Source: Streptomyces sedi (lineage in GTDB: Bacteria; Actinomycetota; Actinomycetes; Streptomycetales; Streptomycetaceae). From it: DNA of 64,000 nucleotides. Location: assembly GCF_006335015.1 (NCBI RefSeq), contig NZ_VDGT01000010.1:1-64000 (forward strand). The letters run 5' to 3'. Of this stretch, positions 35,235-44,516 are shown in pieces (the stretch's first letter is position 1; each line of letters starts with the position of its first letter). The notes under the pieces were generated by a model. The model saw nothing but the letters and a program-made list of their open reading frames with translations, did no database searches and was not told the origin of the DNA. A program made the position numbers and the translations under genes.

Positions 35235-36641
35235 TCAGGCGCCTCCGCTGTGGACCTGGAACGCCGCCCTGCGGACCCGTTTCGCGACCGTCTGGTCGGG
35301 ATGGACGGCCGCCAGCGCCAGCAGCACCTGCACGGTGCGCGGGTGGCCACAGATACGAATCTCGTCCACCAGTTCGGCGACGTTCGGCTGTGGGGCGGTG
35401 TCGAGATGGTCGACCAGCAGCCGCTCGGCGCCGTGCTCCTGGGCGGCCGAGGCGGTGTCGACCCAGAGCCAGGTGGCCTCCTGGCGGTTGAGCACACCCA
35501 GCGAGGACTCGGCCGTCTCGCGCGGGTCCCCGCCCTCGTGGTCGGCGAGCCACAGCAGCGCGTAGGGGCGCAGCACCGGGTCGTCCACCACGGCGCGCAC
35601 CGCCTCGGACGCGGGGGCGCCGACCACCCGCAGCGCCTGGAAGGCCAGCCCCCGGATCAGGGCGTCCTCGCCCCTGGCGGCGGCCAGCAGCTCGTCGACG
35701 GCCGGGGCGGTGGGGCGCACCGCGAGCCAGGCGCGGTACTCGGCGCGGGCGGGACCGGGGGTGAGGTTGGCGCAGCCGCGCAGCATGGCGACGGCCGACT
35801 GCTCGATGTTGCCGGCGGGGCTCTGCGCGGCGACGCAGATCTGCTCCAGCTTGGTCCACATCGCCCAGCTGCCCAGGTCGGTCAGGCGCGCCCTGGCCGG
35901 GCGGTCGCCGCGCGCGTGCAGGGTGAGCGCGCCGACGGAGGAGAGCGCGTCCAGCGCCCAGCCCAGCAGCCGGACGCGTTCGGCCGTGGTCGCGCGGTCC
36001 TCCGCCGCCGGCTCGACGGGCTCGGGGGCCGGGGTGTCGGGGCCGGCGTCGTCGGGGCGTTCGGCGCGCAGCTCGGCGACCCGGCGGCGCATCAGGTCGA
36101 TCAGGCCCGCGGCGGTGACCGGCCCCTCGGAGAGCCGCATCACGGACAGCAGTTGGGGCATGGCGGCGACCACGTCGGTGACCAGCGAGGGGTCGGCGTC
36201 CGACGGCGCGGGGCGGGCCAGGCACCAGGCGTCGAAGAGCGCGACCCAGCCGCGCAGCGCCGCCGTGTCGTCGCGCTCCCAGGCGCGCAGCCGCCAGCCG
36301 GCGCTGACCGCGCCGCCCTCCCCCTCGATCTCCAGCAGGCCGGCCAGCCGGGCGCGGCTCCAGTTCTCCCGCAGCTCGGCGGTGGACATTCCCAGCTCGG
36401 CGGCGGCGCGGGCGGCGTCCTGCTCGGGGGAGAGCCCGGCCTCCCTGGCCCAGTGCGCGACCCGCACCGCGTCGGCCAGCAGCTCGCGCGCCTGCCGCGC
36501 CAGACGCTCGGGAGGCAGCACGCCCTTGGGTGGCCGTGGGGTCCTTCTGCGCTCCCCCGTGCGGCGCTGGACGGGCGCTCGTTGCGGGGCGTTCTGCGGG
36601 ACAAGGCGCAACCGGGGCTCACGCGGAGTTCGGGACGTCAC
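35235..36641 (-). CDS. conserved actinobacterial protein with helical repeats
   Basis: This 468-aa protein is unknown to me. Residues 1-45 are basic and disordered. A region at about 70-140 (EQDAARAAAELGMSTAELRE, then NWSRARLAGLLEIEG) looks like a winged helix. The C-terminal half (about 290-468) is a run of helix pairs reminiscent of HEAT repeats (AVDELLAAARGEDALIRGLA, VDDPVLRPYALLWLADHEGG). It could bind nucleic acid and protein. GTG 36641 has no good Shine-Dalgarno sequence. It stands between an ABC-F gene and a hydrolase gene on the same strand. Confidence 0.7.
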   Translation of the reverse strand: MTSRTPREPRLRLVPQNAPQRAPVQRRTGERRRTPRPPKGVLPPERLARQARELLADAVRVAHWAREAGLSPEQDAARAAAELGMSTAELRENWSRARLAGLLEIEGEGGAVSAGWRLRAWERDDTAALRGWVALFDAWCLARPAPSDADPSLVTDVVAAMPQLLSVMRLSEGPVTAAGLIDLMRRRVAELRAERPDDAGPDTPAPEPVEPAAEDRATTAERVRLLGWALDALSSVGALTLHARGDRPARARLTDLGSWAMWTKLEQICVAAQSPAGNIEQSAVAMLRGCANLTPGPARAEYRAWLAVRPTAPAVDELLAAARGEDALIRGLAFQALRVVGAPASEAVRAVVDDPVLRPYALLWLADHEGGDPRETAESSLGVLNRQEATWLWVDTASAAQEHGAERLLVDHLDTAPQPNVAELVDEIRICGHPRTVQVLLALAAVHPDQTVAKRVRRAAFQVHSGGA

Positions 36642-36755
36642 CCGAGCAGTTTCGCCGTTAGGGCCGTCAAAGCCCAAACCCCCCGCACAGAGCGGTAGAT
36701 GACGGACATCCCGCCGCGGCACGGCGGCGGGCGTGCGGCGAGGGCGCGGCGGGGC

Positions 36756-37895
36756 TCACATCAGGGGGGTGAGGAAGCGGCGCAGCGCCTCCTCGTAGCC
36801 GTCGGGGTCGACGTTCCACATCGCGGCGTGCTCGGCCCGCGCGACGGTGTGGAGCAGCACGTTCTCCGGGTGGCGGCCGGCGAAGTCGCGGCTGTGGGGG
36901 AACGGGGCGACGCTGTCGTCGGGACCGTGCAGGAGCAGCACGGGCGGGGGCGCGTTCCGCTCGCCGACGGGGGGCATCGGCGGCGGGCGCTCGGGGAGCG
37001 CGTCGCGGCGCGCGGCGGCGACGGCGAGCGGGCGCAGCGGCGGAGGCAGGCCCCGCCGGACGGCGAGCGCGCGCAGGGTCGCGGTGGGCGAGAGCACCGG
37101 GGAGTCGAGGACCAGGCCGGCGACATGGCGGCGCAACGGGGAGTGCGTGGCGGCGTACAGCGCCATCGTCGCGCCGGCGGACCAGCCGTGGAGCACCACC
37201 CGGCGTGCGCCGGAGCGCACGGCGAAGCGGAGCGCCGCCTCCGCGTCGGCCCACTCCCCCGCGCCCAACCGGTAGACGGGGTCGACGCGGCGCGGCGCGC
37301 CGGGGTCGCCCCGGAAGGCGGGCACCAGGACGGGGAACTGGTGCCGGTGGAGGAAGGGCAGCAGGTTCAACGGGCCCTCCCTGGTGGTGCCGAGCCCGTG
37401 CAGCGCGATCACCCAGGTCTCGCGGTCGCCCGCGACGTACCAGGCCGGCAGGGTGACCGCACCGTGCGGGAGCGCGACGTCGGTGTACTCGATGCCGAGG
37501 GCGGAGCGTGGGTCGCCGACGTGCAGTTGGGGCGTGAGCCCGACGGAGGCGCCGGTGGCGAACGGGGCGGCGCCGCCGCTGGGGAGCAGGCGGCGCACGA
37601 CGGTGTCCGGCGAGCTGGCCACCTCCAGCGGCTCCCCGACGACGGCGGAGCCGTGGCGGCCGGTGAGCCGGTAGGTGCCGGGGCGCAGGGAGAGAGGGGA
37701 ACGGGTGAGGGTGACGGTCTCGGGCGTGCTGCCGTGCACGGCGAAGCGGACGCCGGCGAAGCCGAGCGGCCGGCCGGCGCCGGCCGCGCCGAGGGCCGTG
37801 CGGGTGGCCCACCGGGCCACCGCGGCCGTGCTCAGTCCGACCCCGGCCGCCAACACCGTGCTGGCGGCGACCGCCGCCGTGATCCGCCGTCGCAT
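36756..37895 (-). CDS. alpha/beta hydrolase with N-terminal membrane anchor
   Basis: This 379-aa protein starts with a signal-anchor (residues 5-30), then an N-terminal domain of about 140 residues, then an alpha/beta hydrolase fold. The nucleophile is in GWSAGA (about residue 233), the oxyanion region is WVIALHGLGTTREG, and the acid and histidine are in HGPDDSVAP and ARAEHAAMW. The serine is followed by Ala-Gly as in prolyl-oligopeptidase-like hydrolases. The substrate is not indicated. ATG 37895 begins MRRRITAAV. Confidence 0.87.
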   Translation of the reverse strand: MRRRITAAVAASTVLAAGVGLSTAAVARWATRTALGAAGAGRPLGFAGVRFAVHGSTPETVTLTRSPLSLRPGTYRLTGRHGSAVVGEPLEVASSPDTVVRRLLPSGGAAPFATGASVGLTPQLHVGDPRSALGIEYTDVALPHGAVTLPAWYVAGDRETWVIALHGLGTTREGPLNLLPFLHRHQFPVLVPAFRGDPGAPRRVDPVYRLGAGEWADAEAALRFAVRSGARRVVLHGWSAGATMALYAATHSPLRRHVAGLVLDSPVLSPTATLRALAVRRGLPPPLRPLAVAAARRDALPERPPPMPPVGERNAPPPVLLLHGPDDSVAPFPHSRDFAGRHPENVLLHTVARAEHAAMWNVDPDGYEEALRRFLTPLM

Positions 37896-38101
37896 GACCC
37901 CAGCATGGGAGCGCGCCGGGGAGAGGGCCACGTGGCGCCCCCCGTTCGGGCGTCGCGCCCCGCCGGGGCGCGGGGAGCCGCGCGCCCTCCGGGGTGGGGC
38001 GGCCGAACCGGGCGGGGAGCCGACCGCACCCCGGCGGGTGGCCGACAGCGGACGGTGACGCCCCTGGCCACCGCGACGGTGGCCGTGCCCGTCGAAGGAC
38101 C

Positions 38102-38827
38102 TCAGCGGCGCGTCCCGTTGCCGTAGTCACGCAGGCGTTCGCTCACCTCCGCCAGCTGCGCCTCGTCGAGCAGGGTCGGCTGACGGCCGGGGACGGAGCT
38201 GGCCGCGAGCCACACCTCGCACATCCATTCCAGCTGCGCCGTGTGGTCCATCGCCTGCCGCAGATCGCGCCCGTGGACCAGGGTGCCGTGGTTGCGCAGC
38301 AGACACGCGCTGCGCCCCTCCAGCGCCGTGAGCGCCGCGCGGGCCAACTCGTCCGAGCCGTAGGTCGCGTACGGTGCCACCCTGATCGGCCCGCCCATGG
38401 CCGCCGCCATGTAGTGGATCGTGGGCACCTCGTCGACCAGCGTGGAGACCGCCGTCGCGCGGGCGGCGTGCGTGTGCACCACCGCGCCGGCCTCGCTCTC
38501 CCGGTAGACCGCGAGATGGAGCGGGAGTTCGCTCGTCGGCCTCAGCCGTCCGGCCACGACCCGGCCTTCGAGGTCGACGGCGAGGAGGTCGCCGGGCCCG
38601 AGTTCGTTGTACGGAACGCCACTTGGCGTGACGAGGACCGTCTCGCCGAGGCGGACCGAGAGGTTACCCGAGGTGCCGACGACCAGACCATCGGTGACCG
38701 TCCGCCGGGCGGCCCGCACCAACTCCCGCCAGGCGGAACGCCATTCGGCGGGTATCGGCCTCCGGCCCCCGGAGGGGCCTGCCGAAAAAAGGATCGAAGC
38801 AACAGCGTTACGCCGCCGTTCATTCAT
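38102..38827 (-). CDS. class II aldolase/adducin family protein (L-fuculose-phosphate aldolase-like)
   Basis: This 241-aa protein has the class II aldolase pattern: VVGTSGNLSVRLGE, SELPLHLAVYRES, the zinc-binding VVHTHAARATA and LRNHGTLVHG. The family cleaves or decarboxylates sugar phosphates with zinc. The acidic residue in the SELPLH region is present. No sugar pathway genes are adjacent, so the substrate is unknown. It is divergent from the pit gene, and the two share a 68-bp region with a PHO-box-like sequence. Confidence 0.87.
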   Translation of the reverse strand: MNERRRNAVASILFSAGPSGGRRPIPAEWRSAWRELVRAARRTVTDGLVVGTSGNLSVRLGETVLVTPSGVPYNELGPGDLLAVDLEGRVVAGRLRPTSELPLHLAVYRESEAGAVVHTHAARATAVSTLVDEVPTIHYMAAAMGGPIRVAPYATYGSDELARAALTALEGRSACLLRNHGTLVHGRDLRQAMDHTAQLEWMCEVWLAASSVPGRQPTLLDEAQLAEVSERLRDYGNGTRR

Positions 38828-38832
38828 CTTCC

Positions 38833-38860
38833 GTTCACCTATTCACCCTACGTTAACTCC
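38833..38860 (+). promoter_or_regulatory. PHO-box-like repeats upstream of pit
   Basis: GTTCACC (38833), TTCACCC (about 38842) and GTTAAC (38852) recall the GTTCACC direct repeats bound by PhoP in Streptomyces. The last two are 11 bases apart as in a standard PHO box; the first spacing (8) is irregular, so this is a weak or partial box. It lies 35-60 bp before the pit start codon. Confidence 0.45.
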
Positions 38861-38895
38861 GCTTGCCCCCACCCCGCCGAACGATTGTCCGGTAC

Positions 38896-40356
38896 ATGGA
38901 ACACTTCACGCTGTTGATCGCGATCGTGATCATCACGGCTTTGGCGTTCGACTTCACCAACGGCTTCCACGACACGGCCAACGCGATGGCCACCACCATC
39001 TCGACCGGGGCGATGAAACCCAAACCCGCGGTCGCGATGTCGGCGATACTCAACCTCGTCGGAGCGTTCCTCTCCGTCGAGGTCGCCAGAACCATCTCCG
39101 GCGGGATCATCGACGAGGAGGCGGGCATCCAGCCCGAAGTGATCTTCGCCGGGCTGGTGGGCGCGATCGTCTGGAACCTGCTCACCTGGCTCGCCGGGCT
39201 CCCCTCCAGCTCCTCGCACGCGCTCTTCGGCGGCCTGATCGGCGCCACCGTCGCCTCGGTCGGCTTCGGCGCGATCAACGGGGACGCGGTGATCACCAAG
39301 GTGATCATCCCCGCCGTGGTGGCCCCCCTGGTGGCCGGGGTCGCGGCGACCATGGCGACCCGGCTGACCTACCGCGTCACCAGGGACGCCGACCGGGCCA
39401 CCAGCGCCAAGGGCTACCGCGCCGGGCAGATCGCCTCCGCCGCGCTGGTCTCCCTCGCGCACGGCACCAACGACGCGCAGAAGACCATGGGCGTGATGAC
39501 GCTGGCGCTGATCGCCGGCGGTTCGCTGGCGCCGGACTCCGACCCGCCGCTGTGGGTCATCACCTCCGCGGGCGTGGCCATCGCGCTGGGCACCTACCTC
39601 GGCGGCTGGCGGATCATCCGCACCCTGGGCAAGGGCCTGACGGACATCCAGCCGCCGCAGGGCTTCGCCGCCCAGACGAGCGCGGCGACGACCATCCTGG
39701 CCTCCTCCCACATGGGGTTCGCGCTCTCCACCACCCAGGTCTGCTCGGGCGCGGTGACCGGCTCCGGGCTGGGGCGGCGCGGCGGCGTCATCCGGTGGAA
39801 CACGGTCTCCCGGATGGTCGTGGCGTGGCTGCTGACGCTGCCGGCCGCCGGCCTGGTCGGCGCGCTGGGCGCGCTGCTGGCCGAGCAGGGCGACTGGGGT
39901 GTGGCGACGGTCGCGGTGCTGCTGATCGTGGTGAGCGGCGCCATCTGGGCGCGCTCGCGCCGCCGGCCGGTCTCCTCCGACAACGTCAACGACGACGACC
40001 CGGACGCCCTGCCGGCCGAGGAGACCGTCGCCGTACGGGACGAGGAGCCGGTGACGGACGCCTCGGTGGCGGAGGCCTCGGGCACCGGGAAGGTGAACGG
40101 GACGGTGAACGACTCCTCCACGGCCCCGGTGAACACGGTCTCGGTGGACAAGGCTTCGCTGGACACCGCTTCGGTGGACACGGCCTCGGTGAACGGGTCG
40201 GCGGCGGTGAACCCCTCGACGGTGAGCACGTCGGCCGCGGGGGACGAGGAGCCGGCCCTGGCCGTGCTCGCGCCGCCGGTCGTCGACCCGGAGGCGGAGC
40301 AGCGGACCGCGCCGGCGGACTCGACGGCCGGGCGTCCCGGCCCGAGCGCCTCCTGA
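38896..40356 (+). CDS. pitH2: inorganic phosphate transporter, Pit family (PitH2-like)
   Basis: This 486-aa membrane protein carries the duplicated PiT signature: FTNGFHDTANAMATTIS (about residue 20) and LAHGTNDAQKTMGVM (about 190), with about ten helices over residues 1-360. It imports phosphate with protons, often as a metal-phosphate complex. The last 125 residues are disordered and acidic, with a repetitive stretch (VDKASLDTASVDTAS). The gene order with a 65-aa membrane protein downstream matches S. coelicolor pitH2 from memory. ATG 38896 is chosen because the upstream in-frame part is non-hydrophobic. Confidence 0.9.
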   Translation: MEHFTLLIAIVIITALAFDFTNGFHDTANAMATTISTGAMKPKPAVAMSAILNLVGAFLSVEVARTISGGIIDEEAGIQPEVIFAGLVGAIVWNLLTWLAGLPSSSSHALFGGLIGATVASVGFGAINGDAVITKVIIPAVVAPLVAGVAATMATRLTYRVTRDADRATSAKGYRAGQIASAALVSLAHGTNDAQKTMGVMTLALIAGGSLAPDSDPPLWVITSAGVAIALGTYLGGWRIIRTLGKGLTDIQPPQGFAAQTSAATTILASSHMGFALSTTQVCSGAVTGSGLGRRGGVIRWNTVSRMVVAWLLTLPAAGLVGALGALLAEQGDWGVATVAVLLIVVSGAIWARSRRRPVSSDNVNDDDPDALPAEETVAVRDEEPVTDASVAEASGTGKVNGTVNDSSTAPVNTVSVDKASLDTASVDTASVNGSAAVNPSTVSTSAAGDEEPALAVLAPPVVDPEAEQRTAPADSTAGRPGPSAS

Positions 40357-40438
40357 CGCCCGCACCCGGGTAACACGACGCACCCCGGTAACACCTCGAT
40401 CCCGGAAACACCTCGAAACGCGAAGGTCCTCACAGACG

Positions 40439-40636
40439 ATGAACATCGAATGGGACGTGCTGGGCCAGGTCATCCTGGTGTCGGTGCTGCTGACCGTGGC
40501 CGTGGTCGGGCTCTTCTCGCTCGGCATCCGGACGAGCGGGCCGAGGAGCGGTGCCCCGGCGAGGTCGGCCGGCTATCTCTCCTTCGGGCTGTGCGCGGCG
40601 GCCGTCTGCTACGGCATCTGGATCATCGCCGCCTGA
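40439..40636 (+). CDS. small two-helix membrane protein downstream of pit
   Basis: This 65-aa protein has two membrane helices (VLGQVILVSVLLTVAVVGLF and YLSFGLCAAAVCYGIWIIAA) joined by a short polar loop. It starts 82 bases after pit and is probably in the same transcript, since no terminator separates them and a strong one follows. It may assist the transporter; no function is known. Confidence 0.8.
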   Translation: MNIEWDVLGQVILVSVLLTVAVVGLFSLGIRTSGPRSGAPARSAGYLSFGLCAAAVCYGIWIIAA

Positions 40637-40658
40637 CGCCCCCGCCCCCGGCCCGGCG

Positions 40659-40703
40659 GCGGGGGCCGGTGCCCGGCGATGTTCGCCGGGCACCGGCCCC
40701 CGC
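40659..40703. terminator. strong bidirectional terminator
   Basis: A perfect 20-bp inverted repeat, 40659-40678 and 40684-40703, with the 5-base loop ATGTT lies between the convergent pit operon and the LAETG protein gene. Confidence 0.88.
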
Positions 40704-40743
40704 GCGTGCGGCAACCGGTCAACGGCCGGTCAGCGCGACCGCC

Positions 40744-41673
40744 TCACGCCGCGCGACGGCGGGCGAGCACCACCGTGCCCGCTCCCACGGCCAGCAGCGC
40801 CAGGCCACCGCCGACCACGTACGGGGTGGCGGAGCCGCCGCCGGTCTCGGCGAGGTCGCCGGCCGGGCGTTCGCCCCCGCTCTGCGGCGCCGGCCCCTCG
40901 GGCTCCTCGGCGTCGGGCTCCTCCGACTCCTCCTCGGGCGCCGGCGCGCCGACCGGGGTGGTGCAGGCGGCCTCGGCCAGGGTGACCCGGCCGCTGACGG
41001 TCGCCACGTTCAGCTCCAACGGGTTGATCTCCACGGCCAGTTCGAGCGCGGTGGCGGCGGCGGAGGTGTCGGTGGTCTCGCGCTGGCCCAGGGCCAGGGT
41101 GACCTCGCCGACGCCGGGCACCTCCAGCCGGGTCTCGCCGGTGGAGTCGAGGGTGACCTCCCGGCCGAGGACCGTGGCGCTGGCCGGCACGGTGGTCTCG
41201 GCGACGGGGGTCTCGCCGACGGCGCAGTGCGCGCGGGAGTGCACGGCGCTCAGCTCGATCAGCGAGAGCGCGCCGAGCCCCGGCAGCTGGACGCGGGCGC
41301 CGACCAGCTCGGAGTCGGCGGTGGCGGCCGACCCGTCGGCGGTGGCCTCGGCGCCGGCGACCTCGGCGCGCAGCACGTCGAACGGCCGGCCGTCGGCCAC
41401 CCCGTCCAGCGTCGCGGTGAGCAGCGTCTCGTCGGCCTGGGACCCGTCGGCCGGGGCGCTGACCTCGTTGAGCGCCAGGTTCAGCGGCAGGTTGGCCGCG
41501 CCGTCCAGCAGTGAGACGTCGAGCGTGGTGCGCAGCACCGCGGCGTTCGCGGTGCCGTGGGTCTCCCCTTCCGGCCCTTCGTCGGCGACCGCGGGCGTGG
41601 CGCCCGCCAGGAGCGCGCCGCAACCGGCCACCAGGGCAAGGGAGATGGACCGCCCGAAGGCAGAGTTGAACAC
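40744..41673 (-). CDS. SCO1860-type LAETG-anchored secreted protein
   Basis: This 309-aa protein is secreted and cell-wall anchored. It has a signal peptide (FNSAFGRSISLALVAGCGAL, cleavage near AVADEG), a beta-rich domain to about residue 225, an acidic proline-rich wall-spanning segment (EEESEEPDAEEPEGPAPQ), and a sorting signal LAETGG followed by a hydrophobic helix and RRR. LAxTG is the signal of class E sortases in Streptomyces. No sortase gene is in the window. GTG 41673 is the likely start. Function is unknown. Confidence 0.9.
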   Translation of the reverse strand: MFNSAFGRSISLALVAGCGALLAGATPAVADEGPEGETHGTANAAVLRTTLDVSLLDGAANLPLNLALNEVSAPADGSQADETLLTATLDGVADGRPFDVLRAEVAGAEATADGSAATADSELVGARVQLPGLGALSLIELSAVHSRAHCAVGETPVAETTVPASATVLGREVTLDSTGETRLEVPGVGEVTLALGQRETTDTSAAATALELAVEINPLELNVATVSGRVTLAEAACTTPVGAPAPEEESEEPDAEEPEGPAPQSGGERPAGDLAETGGGSATPYVVGGGLALLAVGAGTVVLARRRAA

Positions 41674-41890
41674 GGGTGATGAACCCCCACGAGATGGTGA
41701 ACGTCGCCGCCGCGCGAACAGGGACAGGCACGGCGGCGACCGGGACGCCGCCATCCTTCGGCCTGCCGGGGGTGATCAATGACCATCAGAGGTCACTTCA
41801 CTCATACGAGGGAACGTCGGGCCGCACGGGCGTTCCCCGTTCGCACTGCGGGCCGGCGTGCACGCCGGCGCCTACCACATCCCGCGCGCC

Positions 41891-43000
41891 TCAGCCCACG
41901 ATCCGGCCGCGCAGCACCACCCGGTGGGGGCGGGCCAGCGCGGTGAGGTCGCGGCGCGGGTCCTCGGCGTAGACGACCAGGTCGGCGGGGGCGCCCTCGG
42001 TCAGCCCCGGCCGGCCGAGCCAGTCGCGTGCCCCCCAGGTGGCGGCGGAGAGCGCGGCCAGCGGGGGCAGCCCGGCGGCGGCGAGTTCGCCGACCTCGGC
42101 GGCGATCAGGCCGTGGGCGAGCGAGCCTCCGGCGTCGGTGCCGGCGTAGACCGGGATGCCGGCCTCCCAGGCGGCGCGCACGGTCGCGTGACGGCGTTCG
42201 TGGAGCCGCCGCATGTGGGCGGCCCAGCGCGGGTAACGGCGCTCGCCGGCCCGGGCCAGCTTCGGGAAGGTGGCGATGTTGACCAGCGTCGGCACGATCG
42301 CGACGCCGCGCTCGGCGAAGAGCGGGATGGTCTCCTCGGTGAGCCCGGTGGCGTGCTCGACGCAGTCGACGCCCGCCTCGACCAGGTCGCGCAGGGAGTC
42401 CTCGGCGAAGCAGTGCGCGGTGACCCTGGCGCCCTCCTCGTGGGCGGCGGCGACGGCCTCGCGCAGCGCGTGGGCCGGCCAGAGCGGGGCGAGGTCGCCG
42501 CGTTCCCTGTCGATCCAGTCGCCGACCAGCTTCACCCAGCCGTCGCCGGCGCGCGCCTCGCGCCGCACCCGGTCGGGCAGTTCCTCCGGCTCGATCTCGT
42601 GGGCGTAGTTCCTGATGTAGCGGCGCGGGCGGGCGATGTGGCGTCCCGCCCTGATGACGCGCGGCAGGTCCTCGCGCCGGTCGATCCAGCGGGTGTCGGC
42701 CGGCGAGCCGGCGTCGCGCAACAGCAGGGCGCCTGCCTCCCGTTCGGCCGTCGCCTGCGCCTCGGAGGTCTCCGCGTCGACGGCGCCCTCGGGACCGAGA
42801 CCGACGTGGCAGTGGGCGTCGACCAGGCCGGGCAGCGCGTAGCCGCGGACCGTGGTGACCTCGCGGGTGGAGGCCGGCGGGGTGAGGCTGATCCGACCGT
42901 CGACGACCCAGACCTCGTCGCGCACCTCCCCCTCGTCCGCGGCGGCGGCCGGGCCGGTCAGTACCCGGCCCGTGACGCGCAGCACCTGACCGTTCGACAA
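41891..43000 (-). CDS. amidohydrolase family protein
   Basis: This 369-aa protein has the amidohydrolase fold with metal-binding HxH in LVDAHCHVGLG (about residue 62), carboxylated-lysine region DGWVKLVGDW, histidines in RVTAHCFAE and CVEHATG, and the catalytic aspartate in YAGTDAGGSL. It resembles the prolidase/imidazolonepropionase-like branch; the substrate is unknown. The TTG at 43000 follows GGGAGG at five bases. It is divergent from the sigma factor gene. Confidence 0.9.
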   Translation of the reverse strand: MSNGQVLRVTGRVLTGPAAAADEGEVRDEVWVVDGRISLTPPASTREVTTVRGYALPGLVDAHCHVGLGPEGAVDAETSEAQATAEREAGALLLRDAGSPADTRWIDRREDLPRVIRAGRHIARPRRYIRNYAHEIEPEELPDRVRREARAGDGWVKLVGDWIDRERGDLAPLWPAHALREAVAAAHEEGARVTAHCFAEDSLRDLVEAGVDCVEHATGLTEETIPLFAERGVAIVPTLVNIATFPKLARAGERRYPRWAAHMRRLHERRHATVRAAWEAGIPVYAGTDAGGSLAHGLIAAEVGELAAAGLPPLAALSAATWGARDWLGRPGLTEGAPADLVVYAEDPRRDLTALARPHRVVLRGRIVG

Positions 43001-43232
43001 CGGGACCTCCCTGGGGCGGAATCGACGGGCGGCGCCGGCTCCGGGTCGCCGCCGCGGCGGCGACCCGGTCGAGAACTCGTCTCATACCGGCCGGTTCACG
43101 AGCCTCGGCAGCCTACCGATCCCCTGCTACGCTCCCAACTCCCGGGGCTGGGCGACGTCACGGACACCGCACGACCTGTCGAACAAACGCCGTCGGCAGG
43201 CATTGAGGAGCCGCACCCCCGAGGAGGCCGGC

Positions 43233-43811
43233 GTGGCCAGCCCCAGCGAAGACTTCCACGCCTTCTTCGAGCGTCACCATGTCGAACTCTCCCGACTCGC
43301 CTATCTGCTGCTCGGCGGCGACGGCGGCAGGGAGGGCGCCGACGATCTCGCCGCCGACGCCCTGGTCGCGATCTGGCACCGTTGGAACCGGATGACCGAA
43401 GCGGAACGGCCGCTGGCCTACGCCAGAGGCGTGGTCGCGAACCTCGCCCGTTCGCAGATCCGCGCCCGGATGAGGGAACGCCGCCGGATCGCGCTCTTCT
43501 CGGCGGGGCAGGCGGAGCAGACCGAGGGGCCCGACGTGCCCGCGGTGCTGGACGTCAGAGCGGCGCTGGCGCGGTTGCCGTACCGCAAACGCGCGTGCGT
43601 GGTGTTACGCCACGCGTTCGACCTCTCGGAACGCGACACCGCGCGGACGCTGGGCATCTCGGTGGGTACGGTGAAGAGCCAGACCTCGCGCGGACTGGCC
43701 GAGATGCAGCGCCTGTTGAGCCGGACCGAGGTCCGCGCGGAGGAGGCGGGCGGGGCCCCGGAGATGCTGCGGGCGCTGTCCGCCGGCCCGCTCCAGCATC
43801 GCGGCGGGTGA
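43233..43811 (+). CDS. SigE-family ECF RNA polymerase sigma factor
   Basis: This 192-aa sigma factor has region 2 (FERHHVELSRLAYLLLGG, then DDLAADALVAIWHRW) and region 4 (LPYRKRACVVLRHAFDLSER, then LGISVGTVKSQTSRGLAEM). It belongs to the streptomycete SigE-family group of ECF factors. GTG 43233 follows GAGGAG. The next gene on the strand encodes a single-pass membrane protein, which may be the anti-sigma factor. The target promoters are unknown. Confidence 0.92.
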   Translation: MASPSEDFHAFFERHHVELSRLAYLLLGGDGGREGADDLAADALVAIWHRWNRMTEAERPLAYARGVVANLARSQIRARMRERRRIALFSAGQAEQTEGPDVPAVLDVRAALARLPYRKRACVVLRHAFDLSERDTARTLGISVGTVKSQTSRGLAEMQRLLSRTEVRAEEAGGAPEMLRALSAGPLQHRGG

Positions 43812-43874
43812 GCGACCGCGCACCCGCGCGTCCGCCCGCCGCGCGACCGCCGAACCGGAAGAGGACGAGTGCCG

Positions 43875-44516
43875 ATGGCCGACCGCGAGGACGCGCGGGA
43901 GCTGCTGCGGGCGGCTGCGGCCGGGCACCGGCCCGACCGGGAGCGGATGCGGGCGCGCGTCGCGCGCGGGATGGCCGCGCCCGACCCGGTCGCCGCCGCG
44001 TCGCGCCGCCGGCGGAGGCGGCTGGTGGCGGGGGCGGTGGGCGCGGTGGGCTGCGTGCTCGGGGCGGCCGTGCTGGTCGGCGGCTGGCTGGGCGGGGGCG
44101 AGCGGGGCGAAGCGACGGCGGCCTCGCCGTCGGCGCGGGGCACGCTGGCCACGTCGGGCGAGGTCTACCGGGACGACAACCCGTACTGGTCGCAGAGTGA
44201 GGTCACGCTCGAAACAAGCCACCCGTTGACGGCTCTGACCGTGGAGGTGCGGGTGGTCGCGGACGAGGCGGCGCGGCCGACGGGCGGCTGGCGGACTCCG
44301 CCGGAGGAGGACTTCGTGTTCACCACCGGGGAGGAGGGCGGGGACCTGGTCTTCCGCTGGGAGCTGCGGGAGGGCCGGGAGGTCGCGGAGGGCGCGCATG
44401 TCTTCGCCGCGCAGTACGAGCACGGCGAGGGGCCGAGGGACGCGGCGTTCGACCGCTATCTGATCACCGGCGAGGGGCCGGGCGGCGCGGTGGAGGGCGG
44501 CGGTGGGTTCAGCTGA
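43875..44516 (+). CDS. single-pass membrane protein, candidate anti-sigma partner
   Basis: This protein of 213 residues has a cytoplasmic N-terminus of about 48 residues with an Arg-rich helix, one membrane helix (LVAGAVGAVGCVLGAAVLVG) and an external domain (about 85-213) with YRDDNPYWSQSEVTLETSHP. Layout and position directly after an ECF sigma gene match anti-sigma factors, but no zinc-binding motif is visible. The start is ATG 43875 or GTG 43869 (AGAGGA upstream suits the ATG better). Confidence 0.72.
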   Translation: MADREDARELLRAAAAGHRPDRERMRARVARGMAAPDPVAAASRRRRRRLVAGAVGAVGCVLGAAVLVGGWLGGGERGEATAASPSARGTLATSGEVYRDDNPYWSQSEVTLETSHPLTALTVEVRVVADEAARPTGGWRTPPEEDFVFTTGEEGGDLVFRWELREGREVAEGAHVFAAQYEHGEGPRDAAFDRYLITGEGPGGAVEGGGGFS

